From positions 7,184,707 through 7,248,706 of the forward strand of contig OZ023182.1 of the NCBI GenBank assembly GCA_963995505.1: DNA of 64,000 nt. Direction: 5' to 3'. Every line of letters begins with the position of its first letter. The first letter of the stretch is position 1. Made by a program: the position numbers and the translations under genes. Source of the DNA: Hypericum androsaemum. Lineage: Eukaryota; Streptophyta; Magnoliopsida; Malpighiales; Hypericaceae. This document shows, in pieces, positions 44,887-55,212 of this stretch. The notes under the pieces are model-generated. The model was not told the origin of the DNA, searched no databases, and saw only the letters and a list, made by a program, of their open reading frames with translations.

Positions 44887-46316
44887 ATGGGGGTGAATTA
44901 CTATGAGGTGCTGAATGTAAACAGGAATGTTTCGGATGATGAGCTGAAGAGGAAGTACGGGAGATTGGCATTGAGATGGCACCCTGATGAGGACCTCAAT
45001 GACTGGACAGAAGCCGAAGCCAAGTACAAGCAGATCGCTGAGGCTTATGAGGCATGTCAATCTCCCTCCAGCTTCCAGTTTCTTTTCATTATTGACTGTT
45101 TTATTAATTCATCTTGGTTGGTGCTTCCTCTTTCGTTATTGATTGTTTTATTCTTGTTGCTGAGATGTTCTTGAACAAATGCAACGCGTTTCTTGATGCC
45201 TTTCTATGCTGTTTACATGAATTCAGGTTCTGAGTGACCCACAAAAGAGAGCTGTATACGACCAGTTTGGCGAGGAAGGATTGAAAAGAGGGCCTAATCC
45301 CTTCATTCCTAGGGATGCAGAAGAGATATTTTTCAGGTTTATCGAACAGTATGGCAAAACCCTTGGAATTGGAACACCGGGCCCTGGAAAGTGTGTGTGG
45401 TTTATGTCAGATATGCCTATAACCGGGAACCCACCATCCAATAACAGAAAAATTCCCTGCAGCCTTGAAGAACTCTATACCGGGTTTACCAGGGAAATGG
45501 AGATCACCAGATTCGTAGTCGATGGATCCGGGTACGTCCCCATTTACTATAACAGCTCTCCTCTTCTTCTTCTTCTTCTTCTTCTTCCTCCTCGTTGTCT
45601 TTAGTTTTTTGTTAACAAGTAAAAATCCGCATCAACAGAGAGCTAGCTATCTATCTGCTGTATTTCATATGTTAAGTTTTGCATCGTATTAGATGCTAAT
45701 ACCCTCCTCGATACCGTTACACGTTGTCATTGATTGTAGCGAGTTTTTTCTGCTCATAATAATTATGAGCAGAACAACTAACTGCCCGTGGTCTTTCTAT
45801 TAAACGTGAACCTCGTCTTGTAACAGGAAGCATGGACAAGAGACAGAAATGCTGACCGTTGACGTAATGCCAGGATGGAAGAATGAAATGAAGCTAATCT
45901 ACCGAGGGAAAGGAGACCACCGGCTGAACAAGCCCCCAGCTGACATCGTCTACTTCATTGACGAGAGGCCGCACGACAAGTTCAAGAGAGACGGCGACGA
46001 CCTCATCTTGAACCACACGTTGTCCTTAGCTGAAGCATTTGGAGGGACCACAGTAAACATCAAGACCCTGGACGGGCGTGATCTGAAAATTCGAGCGCGT
46101 GGCATCATCTTCCCCGGTTACGAGCACGTCATCCCCAACGAAGGAATGCCAATACCCAAGGAGCCCGGTAACGAGCTCGTCATCTCCGATGATGGAACAC
46201 CATTGTCCAAGGAGCCCGGTAACCTTGGAAACTTGAAGATCATATTCAAGGTCAAGTTCCCGACAATGTTGACCAAGAAGAAGCGGGATAAGCTCAAGCG
46301 TACTTTTAAAGATTGA
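44887..46316 (+). CDS. DnaJ-1, class B (type II) J-domain co-chaperone
   Basis: Three exons (44887-45051, 45227-45531, 45827-46316) give 319 residues. The J domain (1 to about 70) starts [20 protein letters not shown] and keeps the HPD tripeptide (WHPDEDLND) needed to stimulate Hsp70 ATPase. After it comes [18 protein letters not shown], the usual 'RNAEDIF' region, with little Gly/Phe linker. The substrate-binding C-terminal domains follow ([65 protein letters not shown]). No zinc finger is present, hence class B (Sis1/DNAJB type), cytosolic or nuclear. Intron 1 starts GC after GAG. The C-terminal domain carries a 51-bp internal duplication. I chose the ATG at 44887 over 44872 because MGVNYYEV is shared by all copies. 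Confidence 0.9.
46122..46223 (+). repeat. 51-bp in-frame duplication in DnaJ C-terminal domain
   Basis: Two 51-bp units (46122-46172 and 46173-46223) encode [17 protein letters not shown] and [17 protein letters not shown]. Canonical class B proteins have a single 'GYEEVVPREGMPIPK' segment here. The duplication is present in every DnaJ copy of the array. Confidence 0.85.
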
Positions 46317-47272
46317 GCCTTGAGGAACACATACCACCAGTACCAGAGCTTGTCACTTTTAAATGTCTGTTACTACTCCCTCCTATCGATCTGTGATCGT
46401 ATAAAATTGTACATATCAATTAGTAGGCCTATTAGCTATGCAAACCAAACCAATAGGGACGTTACCTATACCTCAATAGAGCTAATCCATCTTTAGTGCT
46501 AATCCGTCTTTTTCTAGTCACCGTCGATAATTTTGAACTAGTTTCCATAATTTTGATGGTTGGAAAAAAGATATTCATGCACTTGTATGTTCAGTCACAT
46601 GAAAATGTTAAGAGGGAGAAAGAGAATCAAAAGGTCGTAATTAAAATTAGATTCGGGTGTTCGATAGGACCCGGAAGAGGCTCGAGTTAATGCGTGTCAT
46701 AATCCGAGGAAAAGCTCGAACAATTCTGCCCCGAACCCGACATAAAGTCATCAACTCAAATTAAAAAGGAAAAGATTCTTCAAGTGCTCTTGTTGAACTG
46801 TACCTTGTGATGAAAAGGTTTGGCCTCAAACCGAATGCTAACACTTTTAGGACACTGCTCAATGGGATGACGGCTCTAGGGAAGTTGGAGGAGGCTGCGT
46901 TTGTTGTGGATGAGATGTGCCAATTCGGGTTTGTCCCTTCGTTTACGGTCGTATCTAAGTTGTTGAAGAAGTTTGTTGAGTTAGGGAGCGTGAAGGATTC
47001 GTTTGCCATGTTGGATGTTATGTTGAGGTTTGGTTATAGTCCGACTGAACCGAGCTTGTCTAAGTTGATTTATATGCTTTGCGATCGTCGGATGGTACGG
47101 GAGGCGTGTTTTGTGTTTTCAACGCTGTTGAGAAAAGGGCATGTGTATAGCGGGAATACTTTGACTCCGATCCTTTGGGCGTGGTGCAAGTCTGGCCGGA
47201 GCTGTACTGCTTTGCGATTTATGTATTGGATGATTGAGAGGGGTTTTGTGGTTGATGTTTGCTCATACACAG

Positions 47273-47993
47273 TGTTGGGTATGGAGTCTGAGTACGGTGA
47301 AGTATTCGGGTGGCTCGAGTGAAGAGCTTTGAGGTTGATCGAGGTGGCGATCGGGTTCGAGTGGCTGAGTCGAGTGAAGACGAAGTTGAGGCAAAACACT
47401 AATGACAGGTCACCCGAAACGGTACACGAGAAGCGAAGCGGAGAAGTGGAGCTGCTGAAGGACTGGCAGGCGCCAGCCAACTAGCGGCCGCTAGTTGGGA
47501 CTTGCGGGCACAAGTCAACTAGCGACCGCTAGTACCCCGCTCCAGTTGATTGGCAATCGACAGTTCAGCCGAGAAAAGTTGCTGCAATTGGAAAAGTTTG
47601 TCCATGCTCGTCCCAAATGACCTAAAATAGAGGTTGCCTCTATAAATACCCCCTTGCCTCATTGAATGGTGTTGTTGCCATTTCCCAAAACTCTCCAAAG
47701 AGAAAAAGAGAGAAAACAGAGAAGAGGAGAGAAAGTGTGAGCCAAGTGTGGCATCCATTGTAGTGAGCGAGTGAAGCTCCACGTGTGGGTGCGTGTTATA
47801 GTAGAATCTCTCCTGGCTTGGACGCCCCCCGGAGGTACATCGTTGAGGATCGAATCGGGTGAACAAATTTGTGCGTCCCTCCTTTTGTGCTTTCTTTTGT
47901 GTTTGTGTTCGTGTTTAGTTGTGCGTTGTGCTCGTGTTTGTATTGTCCGTTGCGTTGTGTGGGTCCACGGAAAAGTGGGTAATTTCCCCAACA
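47273..47993. mobile_element. solo LTR, 721 bp
   Basis: It begins TGTTGGGT and ends CCCCAACA, the TG...CA inverted termini of an LTR. It is flanked by the 5-bp target duplication CACAG (47268-47272 and 47994-47998). Removing it with one CACAG restores the PPR reading frame. TATAAATA at 47641-47648 is the likely LTR promoter TATA box. A 22-bp perfect palindrome centred on GCGGCCGC lies at 47477-47498. No internal domain is present, so this is the product of LTR-LTR recombination. Copia or Gypsy origin cannot be told. Confidence 0.92.
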
Positions 47994-48289
47994 CACAGCT
48001 CTGGTTTACGGGTTTAGCAATGAAGGTCGGTTGGATCGTGCATTTTGGTGTTTGGGGAAATGCAACGTGTTGGTCGTCACCCTAATGTTATTACGTATAC
48101 TGTGCTTCTTAAGTACTTCTGTGATTGCGGGAACGTTGATGAGGCATTGGATTTACTGAAGGTGATGGAAAGGAAAGGGTGTTCACCAGACTTAGTTGCA
48201 TACAATATTGTTCTCCGGGAACTTTTCCATAAAGATAGAGTGTCTGAAATCCTTAGCCTTTTCCAAATTATGAAAGAAAAGGGATTGTC

Positions 48290-49627
48290 GATACGGAAAG
48301 AAAACCGTACCGGGAAAAGAGTACCGTTGATAACACCACGAGTACAAAGTTCTTTTTTGCCCCTATAATTACACGATCCACGATAATACAAATTACAACA
48401 AAAAACCCTGAACTTAGAATTCCAATAACAATTGGACCTGAAGCTAATTGCAATTAAAATTGCTAAGTCTAATATGAAACCCCCCACGCCTATAATAGAT
48501 CCCTGGCAATCAAGCAAGCACCTCGGCTTGACAACAGACGTAGCCCAAATCAGGTAACCTTCTCTGTATAAGATTACCCATGTAGAAGTGTTTGTAGAAC
48601 CAGTGTTGCATCTTGACGACAATAGACTTTAGCAATTCCAGACTAGTTTATCCATTCCGTAAAACAGATAAGAATCGAAATAATAACCTGATGTAGCTCT
48701 GGCTGGCCATCATTGAAGATAATTCTATTTCGCATGAGCCATACATTCCAAATCACCGCAGCTAACATTGTAAACCATAGCTTCTTCCTTCTTTTTCCTC
48801 TTACCAAACCGATCCAACAATCTAAAAGGTCAGCGATTGAGTCCCCGCACACCCACTGCACACCCACCAGTTGTACGATATGACTCCAAATGTTGTGAAC
48901 GAATGAGCAATTAATAAAGAGATGGCTGCCTATCTCAAATCCCTCATTGCAGAGGACACAAAATGCCTCACCAGTGGTTATAATGCCCAATCTTGCAAGG
49001 TTATTCTTTGTTTTGATTCTGTCTTGGAAAGCAGACCAGAGGAAGCAGGAAACCTTAAGTGGAATAAGCCTTCTCCAACAGCTGCTCATTACCCTTGGTA
49101 CATTGATTGTGTAGGTAGATAGTGTGAGCTTGTAGAGGCTTCTTACGGAGTAGATGCCAGACGATTCATGCGCCCATTCTATCCTGTCTGTCTCATGACT
49201 GAACATTGTCACTCCCTGTAGAATCTGCTCTATCTCTTGAGCAGCCTCCTCTTCCCACCTTCGAAGGCTCCTTCTCCATGTTAAGCACCATCTCCAACCG
49301 CCAGAATCCCAAACTCCACAATTGAACACTATCTCGAGTTTTTGATTTGAGATCATGTATAGTCTCGGGTATAGCTCCATCAACGGTGAGCTTCTAACCC
49401 ATGGATCGTGCTAGAACTTTGTATTTCTTCCATCTCTTGTGTGCATATTGATGCCTTATTTGAATCTCTCGGCAGCGATTCCTCCAGAATTGACCACGTT
49501 GTAAATCGTTCTCCATGTGCTAGATCGTGGACTAGCTTTTGGAATTTTGGACAAAGGGAAAGGTTTTTCTCCTGGACTTGGGAAACCATGAATACCCACT
49601 ACTACAGTGGCCCATAGAGAGTCCGGG
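48290..49627 (-). mobile_element. 5'-truncated LINE (L1/RTE-like) fragment, antisense
   Basis: The minus-strand reading 49383-48643 contains the end of a LINE ORF2 after the reverse transcriptase: LMELYPRLYMISNQK, WRWCLTWRRSLRRWEEEA, then the zf-RVT module with RRLIPLKVSCFLWSAFQDRI, CVLCNEGFEIGSHLFINCSF and VWLMRNRIIFNDG. The part from 49384 to about 49617 has the preceding segment in broken frames. Sequence 48290-48640 would be the LINE 3' region, but no poly(A) was found at its end and no target duplication is visible. It arrived together with a deletion of PPR sequence, probably during break repair. Confidence 0.72.
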
Positions 49628-49708
49628 TGCCTCTCCTTAGCATCGCCTCCATTAGGGTATAACCTGCAGCTTATAATACCCTAATGGAGGCGATGCTAAG
49701 GAGAGGCA
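49628..49708. repeat. 33-bp perfect foldback at PPR/LINE junction
   Basis: The arms 49628-49660 (tgcctctccttagcatcgcc...) and 49676-49708 (its exact reverse complement) are separated by 15 bases. The right arm is native PPR sequence and the left arm is an inverted copy of it. Confidence 0.95.
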
Positions 49709-50362
49709 GATTTCCATACGTTATCTCTTTACTTCAAGACATGTTGATACAAGGGTGTGTTCCTGACGAGATAACTTGGAAGATAATTATTCGAGCACCG
49801 TGGAAACGTTGGTTGAAGATTCTCCCTGAGCTTGTGCAAATCCTGGAGGAAATTTATGCTGCAATGTCTAGTATCAACTAACAATGCAAGCCGCCTCGTG
49901 CCTCGAAGAAACTACGGGTGATCAGAGCATGAGACACCTTGTTCAGGTACCACGGACAGTCTCTCTTTCTCCTGGACGGAATTTGAGGAGGAGAAGAAGA
50001 TAGCTAAGGTTAGTCTTGTACAATTCATGGCAGCACATTTTATTTACCTTTTTTTTATAAGTAGAAAAAAATAAGATTTGGTATTTTCGTATTTTAACAC
50101 AATGGTATTTTATGATTCTAAATTATGTGATGAGGTTACAGAATTTTATATTATCAAGTAACGAACATTTTCTCAATTTTTATAAGTAGTAAAGTGGACT
50201 ATAACGGGAAAAAAAACCCAAAATGGCGCTCAATCCCAATCCTCACTGGAGACGGCAGTTACCAGTTGGACAGTTAGTTATGTCGGTTATTTTATGGCCC
50301 AACTCAGTAGACTTTTAGCAGCAAAAGAAAATAAAGCCCAAGGAAAGACTAAACAAGATGAA

Positions 50363-50483
50363 CAAAGTTCTTGAAAATAAAGAGGAAATTTTATAATCGA
50401 ATAGCCAGGGAGGTGGGCGGGAAAGAGGATAACGGCTTAATTTTGTCGAAGGCTGTGCCTTTATATTCTCTGCTTCTATATAA
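50363..50483 (+). promoter_or_regulatory. degenerate heat-shock element and TATA box of DnaJ-2
   Basis: CAAagTTCttGAA (50363-50375) is the counterpart of the DnaJ-1 element with the first block changed from GAA to CAA. TATATAA is at 50477-50483. Confidence 0.5.
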
Positions 50484-50737
50484 CTAAGAAGAAAGGAACG
50501 ATCTTTCGCCTCATACCAATCAAAATCGCATCTTTCAATCCAAACCCACTTCTTTTTTCAACTTGTTCTCATCTCCTTCCTCAGGAATTTGACTTGAAGA
50601 GAAAGGGTGTTTGTTCTTGGCTTTGAGGTGGATAAAGTTTGACTCTTGAGCTTGGTTCAGAGCCAGCTTTGATCTGGTAGATAGAATAGGAAGACCCCAT
50701 TTGGGAATTTTGATCTAGAAAAGCTGGAAAGGAAGAT

Positions 50738-52292
50738 ATGGGGGTCAATTACTATGAGGTTCTGAACGTAAGCAAGAATGTTTCTGATGATGACCTGAAG
50801 GAGGCGTACGGGAATTTGGCAATGAGATGGCACCCTGTTGAGGACCTCAACGACAGGACAGAAGCCAAAGCAAAGTTCAAGCAGATCGCTGAGGCTTACG
50901 AGGCATGTCAATCTCCCTGTTTCCCCTCCAGCTTCCAGTTTTTTCGTTATTGATTTTTTTTTCTTGTTGCTGAGATGTTCTTGAACAAATGCTACGCGTT
51001 TCTTGATGCCTTTCTCTGTTTTACATGAATGGCCTGGTTTTCCATACTTGGTGTGCATCGTTCTTGTATTGTGTGCACTGGAAAAAAGAAATGAAGGGTC
51101 TCTTTGAGAATGTGCATTTGATAACGAATGGTACTCTGTTGTTGAGAATTCAGGTTCTGAGTGACCCGCAAAAGAGAGCTGTATACGACCAGTGTGGCGA
51201 GGAAGGATTGAAAGGAGGGCCTAGTGCCTTCATTCCTAGGAATGCATTGGAGATATTTGGAGAGTTTTGCGACAAGCTTCCCTTTGGACTTGGATCGTCG
51301 GGCCACACAGACTTTGGTAGCACTGATAATCTCTCCCGGAGTCCCAATGATTCGCCACCATCCATCGAGGAAAAATTGCCCTGCGACCTTGAAGAACTCT
51401 ATACCGGGTCTACCAAGGAAGTGAAGATCATCAGATGGGTAGTCGATGGATCCAGGTACATTCCCATTTACTATAACAGCTCTCCTCCTCCTCTTCTTCT
51501 TCTTCTTCTTCTTCTTCTTCTTCTTCTTCTTCTTCTTCTTCTTCTTCTTCTTCCTGGTTGTCTTTAGTTTTTTTTTTGTTAACAAGTAAATATCCGAATT
51601 AACAAAGAGCTATCTGCTGTATTTCATATGTTGAGAAGTTTTGCATTGCATCAGATGCCCTCCTCGATACCATAACGTTGTCCCATTCACTTCTGATGAG
51701 TATCACAAATTGATTGTGGCGAATTCTTTCGGTCCCAAATTATGAGCAGAACAACTGCCTGTGGTATATTCTATTAAACCTGAACCTCTGTCTTGATTGT
51801 AACAGGAAGCTGGTAAGAGAGACAGAAATGCTGACCGTTGACGTAATGCCAGGGTGGAAGAATGGAATGAAGCTAACCTACCCAGGGAAAGGAAACCAGC
51901 TGCCGGACGAGCTCCCAGTTGACTTCGTGCTCATCATTGACGAGGGGCCGCACGACAAGTTCAAGAGAGACGGCGACGACCTCATCTTACACCACACGGT
52001 GTCCCTAGCCCAAGCATTAGGAGGGACCACTGTTGTAAACCTCAAGACCCTGGACGGGCGTGATCTGAAAATCCGAGTGCGCGGCATCATCAGCCCCGGT
52101 TACGAGCATGTCATCCCCAACGAAGGAATGCCAATACCCAAGGAGCCCCCCGGTAACATCTCGGACGATGGAAAGCCTGTATCCAAGGAGGTCGGCAACC
52201 GCGGAAACTTGAGGATCATATTCGAGGTCGAGTTCCCGACAATGTTGACCAAGAAGAAGCGGGACGAGCTCAAGCGTATTCTTGAATATTGA
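50738..52292 (+). CDS. DnaJ-2, class B J-protein with HPD changed to HPV
   Basis: Three exons (50738-50902, 51154-51455, 51806-52292) give 317 residues with no stop or frameshift. The fold features match DnaJ-1 ([70 protein letters not shown]). However, the invariant tripeptide reads WHPVEDLND: the aspartate that activates Hsp70 is valine (codon GTT). This should abolish or cripple co-chaperone activity while leaving client binding possible. Intron 1 has the GC donor after GAG, and intron 2 carries a long CTT microsatellite. The C-terminal duplication is present but the second unit has lost ELV. It may be a decaying copy or a J-like holdase. Confidence 0.85.
51491..51553 (+). repeat. (CTT)n microsatellite in DnaJ-2 intron 2
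   Basis: About twenty consecutive CTT units follow a short CTC stretch. DnaJ-1 has a much shorter version at about 45560-45590, and DnaJ-3 lacks it. Confidence 0.95.
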
Positions 52293-53312
52293 GGAACACA
52301 TACTCCTCCTCCTATACATCTGTGATCGTATAATTGTACATATTATCAATTAGGCCTATCAGCTATTCAAACTCAATAGGGATATTACCCACCTCAATGG
52401 AGCTAATCCCGTCTTTTCTTAGTCACCGTCGATAATTTTGCACTAGTTTACATAATTTTGATGGTTGGAAAAAAGAGATTCATGCACAGTCACATGAAAT
52501 GGTGGAGAGAGAGATGTTTGTATAGAGATCGGCGGAGTTTTCTCAGCATTTTGTGCACGAGTTTTTCTCCCCTTGCATTCTTGTACATAACCTCTTTAAA
52601 AAAATGGTTATGGTTAGGAGAGGGAAAGAGAATCAAAGGTAATTGTTAAAATTAGATTCTCGTGTTCGACAGGACCCAGAAAAAATTGAAGTTAACCCAT
52701 GTCATATTTCTAGGAAAAGTTCGAAACCCAATTTAAAGTCATGGACTTAATTAAAAAGGAAAAGATTTTTCAAGTTTTACCAGTGCAAAAGTAACTGCAA
52801 AAATTGAGGAAAACTACTGCAAAAGCATGATCTTCGATCGCTGTTAATTACAAACTAGTTTTACGTAAATTACGTCTTCAGTCCCAAACATTTGACACGC
52901 GTCTGTTCTTCATTGGTCCGTTCCGTTCGGTGCGCTGCTTCCTTCTTCGCATCGAAACGATAGCGTTCCATCGTCACCCGCGTGCCCCTTTAAGTTGGCA
53001 CGTGACCCTTAAACGGTCATATGCTGAGTCACGCCATTCGGCCATTCGGATGTTGCCACGTAAGCCAGCTCGTCGGACTCAGCCAAACTCGTAACTGATC
53101 ATCCCGCCTTCCCAATGGTCGTTCCCAAATCAGGGTGGAAATCCCTAATCCCCTTCACACAAGCCCTAGCATCCGAATTTCCCCCTTTCCGATTCCTCTC
53201 AAATTGGACCTTCTCTCCTGCAATTGGTGCTTTCTTCGACTTCTCCATCGCCTCCTCTCTAACATCAAAACACACACACACACACACTCTCTCTCTCTCT
53301 CTCTAATTAAAG
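52293..53312. other. DnaJ-2 3' flank and spacer before PPR copy 3
   Basis: 52293-52800 is the 3' flank shared with the other units (compare 46320-46790 and 57680-58130). From 52800 it is unit-specific. A (CA)n(CT)n microsatellite occupies about 53267-53304. No gene was seen. Confidence 0.5.
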
Positions 53313-53943
53313 ATCTCATCTTTAGCCCTCAACACCGAAGAACCCTCATCAAGAAGCGCCCCTGGTCATCCCACCTACCAGGAACTTCGAAGCAAGATGC
53401 GTGCTTTTGCTGCTTCGGGTGAATTCACCCAAGCACTTCATACTCTGTACACTATGAAGAACACGTTACCAGGTTCCGGGTCTGTCTATGACATCAATGC
53501 TTTGATGCTCTGGTATTGGAGGTCTCGAAAAGTCGAAAACTTTGGTGTTCTTGTTGAATTATACCTTGTGATGAAGAGGTTTGGCCCCAAACCGAATGCG
53601 AATACTTTTAGGACATTGCTCAATGGGATGACGGCTCTAGAGAAGTTGGAGGATGCTGCGTTTGTTGTGGATGAGATGTGCCAATGCGGGTTTGTCCCTT
53701 CGTTTACTGTCGTGTCTAAGTTGTTGCAGAAGCTTGTTGTGTTAGGGAGAGTGAAGGATTTGTTTGCCATGTTGGATATTATGTTGAGGTTTGGTTATAG
53801 TCCAACTGAACCGAGCTTGTCTAAGTTGATTTATATGATTTGTGATCGTAGGATGGTACGGGAGGCGTGTTTTGTATTTTCAGCGCTGTTGAGAAAAGGG
53901 TATGTGTGTGTATGGCGGGAATACTCTGACTACGATCCTTTCA
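53313..53943 (+). pseudogene. PPR copy 3, truncated pseudogene
   Basis: The sequence from 'catctttagccctcaacacc' follows the intact PPR from about its residue 28. It includes MRAFAASGEFTQALHTLYTM and DAAFVVDEMCQCGFVPSF and continues to FVFSALLRKG, where a short GT-repeat expansion shifts the frame (VCVWREYSDYDPF). Homology stops at about 53943, and roughly two thirds of the parent is deleted. The following sequence matches the flank of the array units. A 193-residue open frame starting at 53397 survives but lacks most repeats. Confidence 0.88.
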
Positions 53944-54810
53944 GGTACAGATATCCTTTTGTTGAAGGTTGTTATTAGAATTAGATTCGAGTGTTCGATA
54001 GGCCACGAAAGAGGCTGAAATTAACCCATGTCATACTCTCAGCTCGAATGATCTCGGCCCGAACCCGACTTAAAACTCATGAACTCAAATCTTGGGTCCT
54101 AAAAAATACCACGAAACCAATTGGTAGCATGTTGCTTATATGGCTACTAACAAAAAAGCTGATACAAAGAACTGAGCTACTACGTTAGAAGAACATTTTC
54201 CAAATTTGGTAAAATGCACAGAATTTCATTTAATGAATTTGGTAAGCAAAATGTGCATAATTCTAGCTTGCAAGTCTGATGCATTTAATGTACATACGAT
54301 AAGTTCTCGAGGGTGAGTCTACCGATTTCGGTTCAGCTGCGGAACGGAGTCTGTAGATAAAAAAATCCTTCTGCACCTGAACCGAGATGGAGTCTACCAA
54401 CTATGAACAAAGAATCATAGGTACTTGAAATTTCCAATTATGTGCCTATTCCATACTGGACCTCATGTTCCCCTTCCTTGGTAAAAAAGAAACCATTGGT
54501 TCTAGTATCTCAAGTACAAAAAGAATATTTCTATTTTTTTTCCCTCTTAAACAGGAGCAATAGCGACCTTTGGTCATATAATTTTATATGACCAAGTAAT
54601 AAATATTAATTCATGTTTTATATTCCCGTAATAGGCAGTGAAGTGGACTTCAACGGGAAAAACCCAAAATGGCGCTAAATCCCAATACTCACTGGAGTTG
54701 GCAGTTATTAGTTGGACGGTTAGTTAAGTGGGACCTACCAACTAACCCCTTCGCCTGGCCGTTTATGTCGGTTATTTGACGGCACAAAACAAAAACAAGA
54801 AGAAGAAGAA

Positions 54811-54927
54811 GAAAGCTCTTGAAATAAAGAGGAAAATTTATTTATAATCGAATAGCCAGCCAGGGAGGAGGGCGGGAAAGAGGATAACGGGTTAAATTTC
54901 TTAAAGGCTTCTCCTCTCTCTATATAA
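54811..54927 (+). promoter_or_regulatory. degenerate heat-shock element and TATA box of DnaJ-3/4
   Basis: GAAagCTCttGAA (54811-54823) is the counterpart of the DnaJ-1 element with the middle block changed from TTC to CTC. TATATAA lies at 54921-54927. Confidence 0.5.
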
Positions 54928-55212
54928 CGAACAAGAAAGGAACGATTTTTAGCCTCATTCCAATAAAAATCGCATCTTCTTCTTTTTTTCAACTTGTCGT
55001 CATCTCCTTCCTCAGGAATTTCACCTGTTTCGTGGGGTTTAAAGATCCTATCTTTAGCCAATGAGGGTAGCTGTTGATCACCATTAGGAAGAGCTTGGAG
55101 GGAAAGATGAAGTTTGACTCTTGAGATTGGTTTAGAGCAAGATTTGATCTGGTAGATAGAATAGGAAGACCCCATCTGGGAAATTTGATCTAGAAAAGGT
55201 AGAAAGGAAGAT

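Larger units (their letters stand above)
46790..49881 (+). pseudogene. PPR copy 2, disrupted pseudogene
   Basis: The copy is truncated at the 5' end, and homology to the intact PPR begins at about 46790 (ttgtaccttgtgatgaagagg-like). It runs in frame to 47272, is broken by a solo LTR (47273-47993), and continues at 47999 to 48289. It then loses parental sequence corresponding to about 42327-43172, replaced by an antisense LINE fragment and a foldback (48290-49660). The tail resumes at about 49661 and ends early at a TAA (49879-49881) where the parent has AAG. No path gives a full protein. Confidence 0.93.

Noticed and set aside
48268..48622. possible plastid DNA insertion (hydrophobic minus-strand readings)
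   Set aside because: I could not match it to any plastid gene, and it continues the LINE 3' region in the right orientation.
51488..51585. polylysine or polyleucine protein readings
   Set aside because: They are translations of a CTT microsatellite within a DnaJ intron.
53397..53978. 193-residue PPR open frame as a short functional gene
   Set aside because: It lacks the N-terminal targeting part and two thirds of the repeats and ends in a frameshifted tail at a duplication breakpoint.
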